In this document: piece after piece, positions 30,930 to 40,517 of the stretch
How the letters are laid out: every line of letters begins with the position of its first letter
Numbering within the stretch: position 1 is the stretch's first letter
Assembly: GCA_017548065.1 (NCBI GenBank)
Contig: JAFYNQ010000005.1
Coordinates: 1-44,845 of the forward strand
Length of the DNA: 44,845 nt
Direction: 5' to 3'
Source of the DNA: Oscillospiraceae bacterium
GTDB taxonomy: Bacteria > Bacillota > Clostridia > Oscillospirales > Oscillospiraceae
Translations under genes and position numbers: made by a program
Notes under the pieces: generated by a model
The model's database searches: none
Seen by the model: only the letters and a program-made list of their open reading frames with translations
What the model was told of the DNA's origin: nothing

Positions 30930-31993
30930 GTCACAATACCTGCCTTTCCTTTTACATGTTGGATGTAAAATTGCTCCGCATACGGTTGTATGGGAGCAAT
31001 GTACTTTTGGGCCAGCCGGTGACCATCGCACCAGATCAGCCAGCCCTTGTATGAATTGATGGCGCACCACTCTGAAAAGGTCATCTCAATGTGCTGCCGG
31101 ATTTTCCGGGCAATATTCAGCATCTTGCGCTTGAATTGCTGACATGTGGATTTCCTCAGCAGAGTGTAGTCTTGAAAAAACCGATAACCAACAAAGTCAA
31201 GGCCCCGGACAAAGGTGGGAAACACCTGCCAGTTGGCTTTGATGGTGAGGTGGAGCTCCTGCTCCAGATAGTCACGGACCTCAAGGAAAATGGCGTGCAG
31301 GTCCTCCTTGTTATCGGCAAAGATGCAGATGTCATCCATGTAGCGGAAATAGTGCTTGACCCTTTTGACCTCCTTTATCCAGTGGTCAAAAGAGGACAGA
31401 TAGAAATTGCCCGCATACTGTGAGAAGTAATTGCCAATAGGGATGCCCACATTGCCCGGCGTGCTGTCAATGATCTCATCCAGCAGCCAGAGCAGGTCCG
31501 GGTCCTTGAACAGACGGCGCAGCTTTTGCTTGAGCACCGTGTGGTCAATGGATGGGTAGTATTTGCTCACATCCAGCTTGAGGCAGTACCGCATGCCCTT
31601 GGGGTCCTTTTTGATGGCCCCATGGATATGCTTGACCGCCTGGTGGATGCCCCTGCCGGGTATGGCAGAATAGGTGCAGGACATGAGCTGCTTGAGGAGG
31701 TAGGGCTCTATGATCTGGATGAGAGCCCACTGGCAGATGCGGTCCGGGTAGTACGGCAGCTTGAATATCTGCCGGTCCTTGCGGCCCTCACGCCGCATGA
31801 ATACGATGTATTCAGAGGTGTCATAGGTTTTGTTGAGCAGCATGTTGCGGAGAGCCGTGAGGTATTCCTCCTCATGCTCAGATACCTCCTTGATCTCCGC
31901 ATACCATGTTTTGCCCTTTCTTGCATTTTTGTGAGCCAGCCGCAGGTTTTCCATAGAACAGACTTGCTCAAAAAGATGCCCGTATCTTTTCAT
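30926..31993 (-). CDS. Reverse transcriptase of the diversity-generating retroelement
   Basis: This 355-residue protein has the palm motif KLDVSKYYPSID (Asp 141), the domain-4 signature IGNYFSQ (186-192), diagnostic of retroelement-type reverse transcriptases where others have QG, and the catalytic YMDD at 218-221. It lacks maturase, RNase H or integrase domains. The start at 31993 has GAAAGGAC upstream. It copies the template repeat RNA with frequent misincorporation at adenines, and the cDNA replaces the variable repeat in the fibre gene. No accessory Avd gene is recognisable nearby. Confidence 0.95.
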   Translation of the reverse strand: MKRYGHLFEQVCSMENLRLAHKNARKGKTWYAEIKEVSEHEEEYLTALRNMLLNKTYDTSEYIVFMRREGRKDRQIFKLPYYPDRICQWALIQIIEPYLLKQLMSCTYSAIPGRGIHQAVKHIHGAIKKDPKGMRYCLKLDVSKYYPSIDHTVLKQKLRRLFKDPDLLWLLDEIIDSTPGNVGIPIGNYFSQYAGNFYLSSFDHWIKEVKRVKHYFRYMDDICIFADNKEDLHAIFLEVRDYLEQELHLTIKANWQVFPTFVRGLDFVGYRFFQDYTLLRKSTCQQFKRKMLNIARKIRQHIEMTFSEWCAINSYKGWLIWCDGHRLAQKYIAPIQPYAEQFYIQHVKGKAGIVT

Positions 31994-32133
31994 GGGATGG
32001 TGTCCTTTCGGTGTATGCAATTTCCTGGGCTTTCGAGCGTTGCCGCCTACCAGCACAGGTCATTTGTTGTGATGTTTTGCCAAGAGGCAGGGCAAGTGCG
32101 TCCACGGTAATAATATCTTTATCATTTTGCATG

Positions 32134-32244
32134 CACTGGGTGGCCGCCGATGTTCCGATTGCGATTAGCAGGAGTGTTGTTCACATTCCAGTTGAAAGGA
32201 CCCGCATTGCTGCCATTGTTCCAATTCCCGCCAAGTAGAGCAAC
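32134..32244 (-). repeat. Retroelement template repeat (TR)
   Basis: This 111-base non-coding repeat matches the fibre variable repeat at a constant offset of 204 bases. There are 20 differences; 19 are at positions where the template (minus strand) has A, out of 28 such positions, and only one is at any of the other 83. The template read in the fibre frame is full of AAY codons (eleven), the design that gives the widest amino acid change without stops. It lies 141 bases upstream of the reverse transcriptase ATG. The rest of the 31994-32319 gap shows no gene; I see a GCTTTGC-type short repeat and nothing else I can name. Confidence 0.97.
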
Positions 32245-32319
32245 AGCAAAGGAGCAAAGCCGCAAAGCTGCAATTTGGTTTTAATCGGCGCACACTTGCC
32301 CAAAATATTCAATTAGTGG

Positions 32320-34101
32320 TTAGGCCTGGGGGATATACACCGGGCGGCCGCCGAGGGTCCGATAGCGATAAGCAGGAGCGTTGCCCACACCCCAGCTGAA
32401 AGGACCCGCATGGCCGCCAACGTGCCAAAGCCCGCCAAGTCGAGCAACCATCACACCTGCATAGGTGTAGTTGTGATAGAAATAGTCACCCACAGGGACA
32501 GAGCTGTTGCCCGCCACCTCAGTGGTCACAAACAGCCAGTCAAAGGGCTCATTGTAACCAAAGGCGGAGATGTAGCCGTTGGCCTTGGCCAGAGTGAGGC
32601 CGGTGTCCAGGTAGTGGCCATCCATCTTGCTGTCCGCAAAATCGTGGTCCGCCACATAGAGCTTGTGGATGCCGTTGGCATTGATGTTCATACCATCCAC
32701 CCAGCCCCAGATGTTGCCCCAGAGGTTTTCCTCACCACGATAGGTGACAAACTGGATGCCGTTGGTGTTCACGGCGTTGCCGGAGGTGTTGCCCAGGTTG
32801 GTGGTCGCACCAGTGGGCTCCGCCATGTTGGTGGCTCCGTCATCGGTCTTGTTGACAGCGCCGGAGCCAATGGCCGTCTGCATGTTCAGAGTGGCATACT
32901 CAATGAGCATGAGCATCTGGGTGGCAGAGGCAGTGGCGCAGTACATCTGCTCCCAGCCAGCACCACGGTTGTGAGCCAAGGCTCTGGTGTTGGCACGGGT
33001 CAAATTCTGGGTCAAGCCGGAGATGGGCTTGGCGTTGGCGATACTGGCCAGCATGTCAGCGGAGAAGTCCGCCACCTGTGCATCATCCAGGATGTAGGCA
33101 CCGGCGGAAGTATCATACAGGGAGGCCTCATAGGCGGACAGGTAAATCTTGTCCTTTTCCACGCCATTCACGATGAAAGCGGGGTGCAGCTTAAAGCCGG
33201 AGTGGGGGGTATCGCTGACATAATAGCGGGCCTTTCTCATGTGCCAGCCATCACCGTCTGCGATCTTTTCAACCTCCAGAGGCACCACCTTGTAGTAGAA
33301 ACGGGGCTGCTCCACCATGACCTGCACGATGGTGCCCGCATTGTAGGTGACAGCAGCATCACCCTCACCCAGAGTGACGGCCATGGTCAGCTTGCCGGTT
33401 TCAGAGTAGCCAGCATCACCGTGGTAGGCCACCACCACGCCATCATTGGTGAGGTTGCAGCGCTTACGGCCACCAAAGGCCTTGACCGCATCAAAGGCAG
33501 CGTCCGCAGTCTTGCCAACAGCAGCGGCCAGACGGGTGAAAGCCTTGTTTTTGAGGTCCACCTCAACACCATAGATGGTGTCATCCGTGTAGCCAATAAA
33601 GGCTTGCAGATCAGAGATTTGCTCCTGCAAGCTCTGGATGTCCGCAATGGTTGCGGTGGCCGCAGGATTGACCACCAGGCTCACATTGTCTGCGTTGGTC
33701 ACGCTGGTGGTCAGATTGATATAAATGCCGGAAACGGTCACGCCGTTATAGGCAGGAACATAGCCCGCCACGGCAGCGCCGGAAACACCATAGAGGATTT
33801 CTCCCAGGTCGGGGTCCACGGCATACAGGCCGATGGAGTTGAGCGTATAGCCCGCATTGACCTTGGTGTTGTCAATGGCCGCCTCAATCTTGACGGCGGC
33901 ATTGCTGAGTTTTGTGACACGGGACACCGCCACCGTCTGCTGGACGGAGCCAAGGGCGGTCAAGGCCGGGATGCCGTTATCAGCATAGCTCTGAGAGCTC
34001 AAAGCCACCTTGGTGAACGCCACGCCGGAGGAGCCCGCAATAATCTTGGAGATGAGATTGCGGCCCCGGTCAGTCAAAATCATTGTTCTAAACTGTGCCA
34101 T
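32320..34101 (-). CDS. Tail fibre / receptor-binding protein, diversified by the retroelement
   Basis: This 593-residue protein has an N-terminal ~150 residues resembling phage tail-collar fibre domains (TDRGRNLISKIIAG...FTKVALSSQ), which attach to the baseplate. A short coiled coil (IADIQSLQEQISDLQAFIG, about 172-190) probably trimerises. The C-terminal part from about residue 375 looks like a formylglycine-enzyme type C-lectin domain (GAGWEQMYCATASATQMLMLIEYATLN..., then the variable stretch). Residues 552-588 are the retroelement target. The variable loop should form the receptor-binding face, letting the phage switch host surface ligands. Confidence 0.92.
   Translation of the reverse strand: MAQFRTMILTDRGRNLISKIIAGSSGVAFTKVALSSQSYADNGIPALTALGSVQQTVAVSRVTKLSNAAVKIEAAIDNTKVNAGYTLNSIGLYAVDPDLGEILYGVSGAAVAGYVPAYNGVTVSGIYINLTTSVTNADNVSLVVNPAATATIADIQSLQEQISDLQAFIGYTDDTIYGVEVDLKNKAFTRLAAAVGKTADAAFDAVKAFGGRKRCNLTNDGVVVAYHGDAGYSETGKLTMAVTLGEGDAAVTYNAGTIVQVMVEQPRFYYKVVPLEVEKIADGDGWHMRKARYYVSDTPHSGFKLHPAFIVNGVEKDKIYLSAYEASLYDTSAGAYILDDAQVADFSADMLASIANAKPISGLTQNLTRANTRALAHNRGAGWEQMYCATASATQMLMLIEYATLNMQTAIGSGAVNKTDDGATNMAEPTGATTNLGNTSGNAVNTNGIQFVTYRGEENLWGNIWGWVDGMNINANGIHKLYVADHDFADSKMDGHYLDTGLTLAKANGYISAFGYNEPFDWLFVTTEVAGNSSVPVGDYFYHNYTYAGVMVARLGGLWHVGGHAGPFSWGVGNAPAYRYRTLGGRPVYIPQA
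32338..32448 (-). repeat. Retroelement variable repeat (VR) in the tail fibre gene
   Basis: This 111-base target covers codons 552-588 of the fibre protein and ends five codons before its stop. Compared with the template, 15 codons are changed and 14 residues differ (mainly Asn to Leu, His, Val, Ser, Gly, Tyr or Thr). Unchanged blocks are AGPF, PA, R-R and GG, the scaffold of the lectin fold. Homology ends at GTG after the GC-rich GGCGGCC stretch, which probably serves as the initiation site. Confidence 0.96.
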
Positions 34102-34118
34102 TTTGAAAACTTCCTTTC

Positions 34119-34733
34119 TTAGTCAGTGATCTCAATGTGGTCCGCCATGACAAGTCCAGCCGCCAGCACTGCGGGCATCTCCAGAGAGATGTTTTGGTTG
34201 CCGCTGTCAGATATGTAGAGGCAGTCACACAGCACCAGGCCAGTGGCCACATTGTGCGGGCTGTCCACATTGCAGTTGATGGTGTTTTGAGAGTTGACAA
34301 AAATGTTGGAGGGGATGATGCCCTGCTCCAACAGGTTTTTGATGCTCTCCACCTGGCCATCCTTGTCCCACTGGGTGAGGATGTCCAGCGTGTAGCCATC
34401 CCGGACTTTTGCCTCATAGGGCAGACCCTCCGCAACAGCAGCAAGCCACTGCCGGAGCCAGATGATGGTGTACGGCAATTCCAAGTTCCACATGGACTTG
34501 ATGCGGACTTTTCTGGCCTCCAGCGTGTCAGTACCCTTGGGGCGGATGCGGAGCTCCCGCTCCCAAACGGACACACCGGCGCTGTCTGCGGTGTCCAAAA
34601 ACTGATTGGCCATGAGCCGGTCCAGAGCGTCCCACGCTGCGGAGATTTCCGGCTCATTGGCCATGTTAATTGCTTGAAACTCCAGCACCTCTCTGAGCAC
34701 AGGCGGGAGATAATTGAGGAGCTGCCTATCCAT
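34119..34733 (-). CDS. Baseplate protein XkdU/DUF2313 (gpI-like)
   Basis: This 204-residue protein starts with LLNYLPPVLREVLEFQAIN and has ISAAWDALDRLMANQFLDTADSAGVSVWERELRI, the family core of YmfQ/XkdU proteins that link the baseplate wedge to the fibres. The C-terminal half is strand-rich. It overlaps the gpJ-like gene by eight bases, and the fibre gene follows. Confidence 0.88.
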   Translation of the reverse strand: MDRQLLNYLPPVLREVLEFQAINMANEPEISAAWDALDRLMANQFLDTADSAGVSVWERELRIRPKGTDTLEARKVRIKSMWNLELPYTIIWLRQWLAAVAEGLPYEAKVRDGYTLDILTQWDKDGQVESIKNLLEQGIIPSNIFVNSQNTINCNVDSPHNVATGLVLCDCLYISDSGNQNISLEMPAVLAAGLVMADHIEITD

Positions 34734-35946
34734 TGACAGTCCCCCTCACAGGGATGCTGTCCGCATCCAGAGCCAGGTTTTGGGCCACACCGTTGATCTT
34801 GGTGTTGGAGATGTCATTGACCATGGCGGAGCACTCAGCCAAAATGCGGCTCTCAATCTGAGAGATACGCACCGTCAAGTGATCTGCGGTGGCCCAGCTC
34901 TCCGCCAGCTCTGCAAAGTAGCCATCAATGGTGGCCTCCACATAGCTCTTGGCAGCAGCCCAGTCCCAGTCTGCCTCATAAGAGAGGGTAAAGGACAGGT
35001 TGACCGTTTCGGCGTTCACGCCAACCACGCTGACAACATGGCCAATGGGAGCCAGACCAAGGCCCTCCCCGGCGTTCTGGGTGGGGTCCACGGCGGTCTG
35101 GATTTCATTGAGCAGCGTGTCAGACGGCACCGCATTGTTGGATGCCAGAATAACAAGCCGCACAGCGCCGCCAACGGTGAGTTTGCGGTTGAGGGCGGCT
35201 GTGTATATGGCCGTCAGCCAGGCCGCCACAGGGGCGCTCAGAGAGCCCACAGTGGCCTCATACCATGCGGTGACCTCATCACTGGGGATGAAGTTGGCCG
35301 GGGAAATATCCCCGTTCCATACGGGGTGGACCTTGACAGCGCCAACACCGGCGATGGCACGCACCTTTTCTGCATAGTCAGACTGGTTGCCGCCAAAGGC
35401 CTGGGACTGGAAACTGTCAAGCACACGCTGGCGGAAAATCTCAGTGTCCTCCGGGTCATCACCGGGGATGAGGACATCCACCAGCTCTGCCAGCGTCAAG
35501 CCGTCCACATACTCCACGGGAATGAGTAGACCGGCATAGTTGTTGGCGGCAGCGCCCACCGTTTCACAGGTGACCATGTGGCTGCGGCGGTCCGCCGTGT
35601 CGGTTTCATGGGTTGTGCGCCCAGTCACCACAAAGTTGAGATCATCGCAGGAGAAACGGGTCCCCTCCGGCACCTCAATGTTGAACACCGCCCGGAACAC
35701 AGCAGCGGTGGCCGGGTAGGGGCTCATGTTGCGGTCACTGGCCCGCTGGATAAGATACTCACGGGGAGCCGTGAGCAGATAGGTGGCCTGGAAAACGAAG
35801 TCAAGCCCAATGTAAAGCTGGGCCAGCTCCGCCATGGACGGGGCCACGCCGTTCATAACCATGGAGCCCTCCCTCTTGTCGATGGTGGAGGACACCCTGG
35901 CCAGAGCGCTTTGCAAAAGCGCCTCATAGGTCATGTTTTCATACAT
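34726..35946 (-). CDS. Baseplate wedge protein, J/gp47 family (XkdT)
   Basis: This 406-residue protein starts at the ATG at 35946 with AAAGGAGG upstream. The N-terminus YENMTYEALLQSALARV and the motif LIQRASDRNMSPYPATAAVFRAVF fit baseplate J-like proteins; QVPEGTRF-like sequence and PGDDPEDTEIFRQRVLDSF follow. It forms part of the wedge that triggers sheath contraction. Confidence 0.92.
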   Translation of the reverse strand: MYENMTYEALLQSALARVSSTIDKREGSMVMNGVAPSMAELAQLYIGLDFVFQATYLLTAPREYLIQRASDRNMSPYPATAAVFRAVFNIEVPEGTRFSCDDLNFVVTGRTTHETDTADRRSHMVTCETVGAAANNYAGLLIPVEYVDGLTLAELVDVLIPGDDPEDTEIFRQRVLDSFQSQAFGGNQSDYAEKVRAIAGVGAVKVHPVWNGDISPANFIPSDEVTAWYEATVGSLSAPVAAWLTAIYTAALNRKLTVGGAVRLVILASNNAVPSDTLLNEIQTAVDPTQNAGEGLGLAPIGHVVSVVGVNAETVNLSFTLSYEADWDWAAAKSYVEATIDGYFAELAESWATADHLTVRISQIESRILAECSAMVNDISNTKINGVAQNLALDADSIPVRGTVNG

Positions 35947-35948
35947 GG

Positions 35949-36359
35949 TTAAATCTCAACCTCCTTTGTGACCTCCACCTCACCATAAATGGTGTAGACG
36001 GTGAAATGCGCCAGGACCCACCTTTTGCCCGTTTCAAAGCTCCAGCCATCCACAGCGGTGATGCGGTCATCCTGCATCAAGGCCTCTGTGATGCGGCGCT
36101 TTGCCTCACTCATGGCATAATCTTTGGGCTGTCCTATCAGATCAGCAAGCTCCACGCCATAGTTGTGGGAATAGATGGGGTAAACATAGCGCTCCACATT
36201 CAAGATGAGATACACCGCCTGGATGAGCGCATCCTGGTTGTCAGTCATGCCGCTCACCCTGCTGCGGTCAATGTCCAGCTTGTGGGTATAGCTGGGCTGC
36301 TCCTCCATCGTGAAGTTGATGAGGTCAATGTTTTCTCCAGTTGTCGGTAAAGTAGCCAT
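35949..36359 (-). CDS. Baseplate protein XkdS/DUF2634
   Basis: This 136-residue protein runs from an ATG sharing a base with the previous stop (TAATG, GGGAGG upstream). The sequence contains YVYPIYSHNYGVELADLIG, the recognisable core of DUF2634/gp25-like wedge proteins, and ITEALMQDDRITAVDGWSFE. It likely starts tail sheath polymerisation at the baseplate. Confidence 0.9.
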   Translation of the reverse strand: MATLPTTGENIDLINFTMEEQPSYTHKLDIDRSRVSGMTDNQDALIQAVYLILNVERYVYPIYSHNYGVELADLIGQPKDYAMSEAKRRITEALMQDDRITAVDGWSFETGKRWVLAHFTVYTIYGEVEVTKEVEI

Positions 36360-36754
36360 TAGCTCAACGCCTCCCATCTGTCCAGGACAATGAATTTTTG
36401 CCCGCCGTCACAGCGGAGCAGGATGACCTTTTCCCCGGTCTTGAGGCCAAGGTGCACCTTAAACTTTTTGCGGCCAGTGTAGCCGTGCCGGTGGGATGCA
36501 AAAGAGGCATCCCCGGAGCCGCCGCTGGCCGCATCGGTTGTGTGGTCCACGGTCATCTCAACAGAGAAATCCCGCACATTGTTGGTGAGGATGAGCTGGG
36601 CATCCGTCAAGGTCTTTTTCTGGTCCACCATGATCTTGAGCGGAGAGGCGGAGGTCACCGTGCCAAAGCAGACACTCATGGGGTTGCCCGCCAGGACGGC
36701 CTCCACAGCCGCCCGCTTTACCAAACGGACCAGCTCATTGGCATCAAGTGACAA
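36359..36754 (-). CDS. Baseplate protein XkdR/DUF2577
   Basis: This protein has 131 residues if it starts at TTG 36754; no ATG is available in frame near a ribosome site, and GAGGTGG lies six bases upstream. It overlaps the hub gene by 11 bases. The sequence has the DUF2577 pattern: a helix (ANELVRLVKRAAVEAV), a strand FGTVTSASPLKIMVDQK, a His/Gly loop (ASFASHRHGYTGRKKFKVHLG) and a closing GEKVILLRCDGGQKFIVLDRW, probably an OB-type fold of the baseplate hub. Confidence 0.82.
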   Translation of the reverse strand: MSLDANELVRLVKRAAVEAVLAGNPMSVCFGTVTSASPLKIMVDQKKTLTDAQLILTNNVRDFSVEMTVDHTTDAASGGSGDASFASHRHGYTGRKKFKVHLGLKTGEKVILLRCDGGQKFIVLDRWEALS

Positions 36755-37709
36755 ATGTACCACCTCGCATCTTGAGCTCCATGAGGTGCTGCCCATCCTT
36801 GAAAGAGTGTTTGACCTGTTCCACCATGAGGAAATTGGACACATTGATGTCACCCAGGCCAAGCATAACCACCAGCAGGGTGCCCGCCCTTACCCGGACA
36901 TCACCAAGTACATCTTGCAGCTTGAGTGTGCGGGTCTTGGTGTTGTAGAGGCTGAGGAGGGCATCCGCCATGGCCTTGGCATTGGTGGCGTTGTCCAGTT
37001 TCTCATAGTATTGCAGCACACCCCACTGATTGATGCTGGAGCCGTCCTGTGCAATGTAGATTTCACGCACGCCGGTGTCCTTGTTCTCATAGGCCAGCTT
37101 GATCTTGTCATAGGTCTGGGATGCAATGGAGCTTTTATAGTCATAATCACCGGCGGTGTCCTCATCAATGAGCAAGCCCAATTTCATGCTGCCAATGTTC
37201 TTGAGGGTCAGCTTGCCAACCGCATCATAGAGCACATACATCTGCTTGGTAGCCTTGAGGGTTTCATCCAAAGCATTTTGGATGATGTCAAAGAGGGTTT
37301 GGTTGTCCTCCACCCGGCTGGCGATCTTGTAGCCGGTGTCCTCCAGACCACCAACATTGAGCTGGAAGTCCTCCGCAATCATGCGGATAACCTCCGCCGC
37401 CGTCTTGTTGGAATACACATAGGTGTCCTTGTTTTTGAGGTAGTAGAGCTGGTCATACACCGTGCACTTGATGACATTCGGGTTGCTGCCCTTGCGGGAT
37501 TTCTCAAAAACAAAGCCATAAAACATGGGGGTGCCGTCCACGGAAAAGCGGCAGGGGTCCCCCTCTTGAAAGCTGAGGCCGTCCGTCTTGACCACCTCAA
37601 AGGTGAGCTTGCCGGGCTGGCCCTGGCGTTCCCATTCGATGGTCACACCCTCAACCACCGGCGGGTACATGATCTTGGTCCCGTGTTGTATCAGCAGCTC
37701 ATAACTCAT
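36744..37709 (-). CDS. Baseplate hub protein XkdQ-like
   Basis: This 321-residue protein is coupled by ATGA to the LysM gene. It opens [36 protein letters not shown] and has [17 protein letters not shown] and [24 protein letters not shown], typical of XkdQ/YqbQ proteins related to the gpD hub that caps the tail tube and holds the spike. No separate spike gene is evident, so the function may lie here or in the DUF2577 protein. Confidence 0.88.
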   Translation of the reverse strand: MSYELLIQHGTKIMYPPVVEGVTIEWERQGQPGKLTFEVVKTDGLSFQEGDPCRFSVDGTPMFYGFVFEKSRKGSNPNVIKCTVYDQLYYLKNKDTYVYSNKTAAEVIRMIAEDFQLNVGGLEDTGYKIASRVEDNQTLFDIIQNALDETLKATKQMYVLYDAVGKLTLKNIGSMKLGLLIDEDTAGDYDYKSSIASQTYDKIKLAYENKDTGVREIYIAQDGSSINQWGVLQYYEKLDNATNAKAMADALLSLYNTKTRTLKLQDVLGDVRVRAGTLLVVMLGLGDINVSNFLMVEQVKHSFKDGQHLMELKMRGGTFVT

Positions 37710-38350
37710 GGGATGGTGAACACCTGCCCCACATAGATGAGGTTGGGATTTTTGATCTTGTCCTTGTTGGCGTTGTAGATTTTGGTGTACTGAGCACCAT
37801 TGCCATAATACTTTTTGGCAATGCCCCAGAGGGTGTCACCTCTCACAACAGTGTGGGTCTTGGCCTTGGGTGCCGTGGGTTTATCCCGCTCCTGTTCCAC
37901 GGTCACTGTCTTGGGCTTGGTCGGCTCCTTGGGCTGTTCAACCACCACAGTCTTGGTGCCGTAGCTCCGCCACTGCTTGAGGTTGACATCCACCCGGACA
38001 TCCAGGCCATCTTTGGCATCCTCCACAATGTTGTAGTCCTCCACGCTCACCTGCATATTGGTGTCATACAGGGTCCGGCCATTGGGTGCCACACGCACAA
38101 GGATGAAACGAGTGGTTTCCTTGGAGGTTTTCAACTTCTCAAGGATGCCCAGGTAATAGTCCGGGGACCGGCTGCCGCCAAGCATGGGGAGCGTCAGCGG
38201 CAGCACGATCTCAGACAGACCGGGTGAGCGGAGGAAATTGATCTCACCCTCATTGAGCAGGATGAGTGTTTTGTTTTTGTTCTTAATCTTGACGGTGAGC
38301 TTGGCCGGGATAGGCACCTCCACACCGCCTAAATAACAGGTGTAACTCAT
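37706..38350 (-). CDS. LysM tail protein XkdP-like
   Basis: This 214-residue protein has an N-terminal ~130 residues with the XkdP-type core ([36 protein letters not shown]), a Pro/Thr/Lys linker, and a single C-terminal LysM ([18 protein letters not shown]...GQVFTIP). It bridges tape measure and hub, and the LysM may touch peptidoglycan during penetration. The LysM is close in sequence to that of the endolysin. It is linked by ATGA overlaps on both sides. Confidence 0.92.
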   Translation of the reverse strand: MSYTCYLGGVEVPIPAKLTVKIKNKNKTLILLNEGEINFLRSPGLSEIVLPLTLPMLGGSRSPDYYLGILEKLKTSKETTRFILVRVAPNGRTLYDTNMQVSVEDYNIVEDAKDGLDVRVDVNLKQWRSYGTKTVVVEQPKEPTKPKTVTVEQERDKPTAPKAKTHTVVRGDTLWGIAKKYYGNGAQYTKIYNANKDKIKNPNLIYVGQVFTIP

Positions 38351-40461
38351 TCATGCACCCCCTCAGCGGCAGTCACCAGCGCCTCTGCAAAGCCGTCTGT
38401 GAGCGTAGTGAGCACGCCGTCCAGATCAGCGTTGCCGTCAATGCGGTTGGTCATGCCCGTCATGTCAATCTTGACCTCTGCGGTGGTGAAACGGTTGACC
38501 GCCTCACGCTCTGCGATGTCCCGCAGATACTCAAGCTGCTCAGAGCTAACCTCCAGAGCGTCCGCCATGCCGCCGGTGCTGTCAGCAATACTGCCAGTAT
38601 CAGAGGCGATCTGGTCAAGGGCAAAGGCCCCGGTGTCCGCTCCAGCGGCTCCCAGATCAAAGTCAAACATGTTGCCCACTTTGTCAGCCACACCATCACC
38701 CCAAGAGGCACCCGCCTGGAAAGCGTCACTTGCCCACCCATCGGTGAAAGTGTCAAAGGTATTAAAGCCCTTACTGAAAGCATCACCAATATTGGTGTAC
38801 TCCTCAGTGCTGCCGTAGGCCTCAGCAGACTTGGCGGCATACTCATCCGCCTTGGCGGAGATGCCGGAGTAATCAAACTCAACAAAGGGCAGCTTGTTCA
38901 AAGTTGCACAGATGCCCTCCACAACGGTCAAGGCCGTGGCCAGGAGGCCGTAAAACCAGCCTTGCACATTGGCAATGACGTTGTGGAAAGCGGTGCCGAT
39001 ATTGGAGCAGCAAGCGCCCAGAGCGTTCCAGATGCCAATGGCCACATTGGCCACCACAAGCATGGCGTTCCAGACGGCTTGGACGGCAACATTGATGCCG
39101 CCGGTGATGATGCCAAAGCCCGTCTGAGCGGCACCTGTGGTCTTTGCAATCCAGTTGCAGAGCGCCACAATGGCCGCAATGAGGGCGATGACCGCCAGGA
39201 CAATCCATGTGACGGGACAGGCCAGCAACGCCGCATTGAGGCCGTGCTGGGCCGCTGTGGCCGCAAAGGTTGCGCCAGTGCTCATCATCTCAGCGGCGGC
39301 TTTTGCTGCCGTAGAGATGGCAATGATGCTGTTGATGCCGTTGGTAATAAGCGCCACGGCATTGTAGGCCACAAAGGCCGCCACAAGGCCCCACACAATG
39401 GGAGAAATCCAGCTCCAGTTATCAACCATAAAGGAGCCGATGGCCACCACAATGTCCAGCAGCCCTCCGGCCACCGTGGCCAGCGTGCCCAGAGCCGTGA
39501 TGGCACCATTGGCAAAGGTGTTGAAGTCATCACTATTGGCAATCTGGTTGAGCTTGTTGAGGATGGGGTCCAGGATGGTGAGAGCCTTGTTTTGCATGTT
39601 GGTCCACACCTGCGCCCAGGTGAGGGGCATGCTTTCAAACTTGGCGTTGGTTTCATCCGCCACAGAGAAAAGGGCGTTTTTTACCACCTCAGAGGTGATG
39701 AGGCCCTCCTGTGCGTATTTCTTGATGGAGCCCTCTGCCACGCCCATGTAGCTCTCAATGGCTCTGGCAATGCCGGGTGCGTTCTCAAGGATGGAGTTTA
39801 ACTCCTCACCCCTCAGAGCACCGGCGGCCATGGCCTGGGTGAGCTGGAGCATAGCGGCGGACTGCCCCTGTGCGGAGGCACCGCCAATGACAAACTGCTT
39901 GTTGACCTGCTCCATGAAAGCAATGAGCTCATCATTGCCGGAGAAAGCAGAGCCAGCATTTGCGCCCATGCTTGCAATGGCGCTGGCCGTGTCCAGATAG
40001 TAGGCTCTGGAGCGCTGGGCAGAGGCCATGATCTTGTTTTCCAGATCAGTGACGCTGCCACCGTCATCCACCATCAAACTGAGGCGGGCGGTGGTGCTGG
40101 TCATCTGGTCAGAGAGGTCCGTGAGCTTATTGAGGCCGATGGCGGCACCAAGCGTGGCCGCAATGCTTTTGACCGTGCCCAGCATCTTGCCAGCCGCAAC
40201 ATTGCCGGTGTGGAGGCCTCTGTTGAGGTTTTCCTCCTGTTCAGCAGCTCTGCGGTAGCCCTCCGCCATCTCCTGGATTTCAGCATTGGCCCCCACAAGC
40301 TGGGACCGGGCCTGTGCTATACTTGCGGCATCCACAGCACGCCCAGAGGCCCGCTGGACCTGCTCAAAAGCATTGAGGGTGGTGTCTAATGCACTTGTGA
40401 TTTTTCTGAGTACGGAGCTCATGCCGTCATTGAGCACCATCTGCGATCTGATACTTGCCAT
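38347..40461 (-). CDS. Tail tape measure protein
   Basis: This 704-residue protein has a helical N-terminus with coiled coil ([22 protein letters not shown]), a tape-measure region ([50 protein letters not shown]), two or three hydrophobic helices between about 315 and 470, and a charged C-terminus. It sets tail length and helps DNA entry. It is rather short, which predicts a tail of about 100 nm. A terminator-like hairpin stands just upstream. The ATG has AAAAAGGTGG upstream. Confidence 0.93.
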   Translation of the reverse strand: MASIRSQMVLNDGMSSVLRKITSALDTTLNAFEQVQRASGRAVDAASIAQARSQLVGANAEIQEMAEGYRRAAEQEENLNRGLHTGNVAAGKMLGTVKSIAATLGAAIGLNKLTDLSDQMTSTTARLSLMVDDGGSVTDLENKIMASAQRSRAYYLDTASAIASMGANAGSAFSGNDELIAFMEQVNKQFVIGGASAQGQSAAMLQLTQAMAAGALRGEELNSILENAPGIARAIESYMGVAEGSIKKYAQEGLITSEVVKNALFSVADETNAKFESMPLTWAQVWTNMQNKALTILDPILNKLNQIANSDDFNTFANGAITALGTLATVAGGLLDIVVAIGSFMVDNWSWISPIVWGLVAAFVAYNAVALITNGINSIIAISTAAKAAAEMMSTGATFAATAAQHGLNAALLACPVTWIVLAVIALIAAIVALCNWIAKTTGAAQTGFGIITGGINVAVQAVWNAMLVVANVAIGIWNALGACCSNIGTAFHNVIANVQGWFYGLLATALTVVEGICATLNKLPFVEFDYSGISAKADEYAAKSAEAYGSTEEYTNIGDAFSKGFNTFDTFTDGWASDAFQAGASWGDGVADKVGNMFDFDLGAAGADTGAFALDQIASDTGSIADSTGGMADALEVSSEQLEYLRDIAEREAVNRFTTAEVKIDMTGMTNRIDGNADLDGVLTTLTDGFAEALVTAAEGVHE

Positions 40462-40482
40462 GGTTTCACCACCTTTTTAGGG

Positions 40483-40514
40483 AAAAACTCCCGCCCCGTA
40501 TCAGAGGGCGGGAG
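40483..40514 (-). terminator. Terminator-like hairpin between tail chaperone and tape measure genes
   Basis: On the minus strand CTCCCGCCC pairs perfectly with GGGCGGGAG around a nine-base loop and is followed by five T. It lies within the tail operon, so it probably lowers tape measure expression relative to tube and sheath instead of ending the operon. Confidence 0.78.
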
Positions 40515-40517
40515 CTA

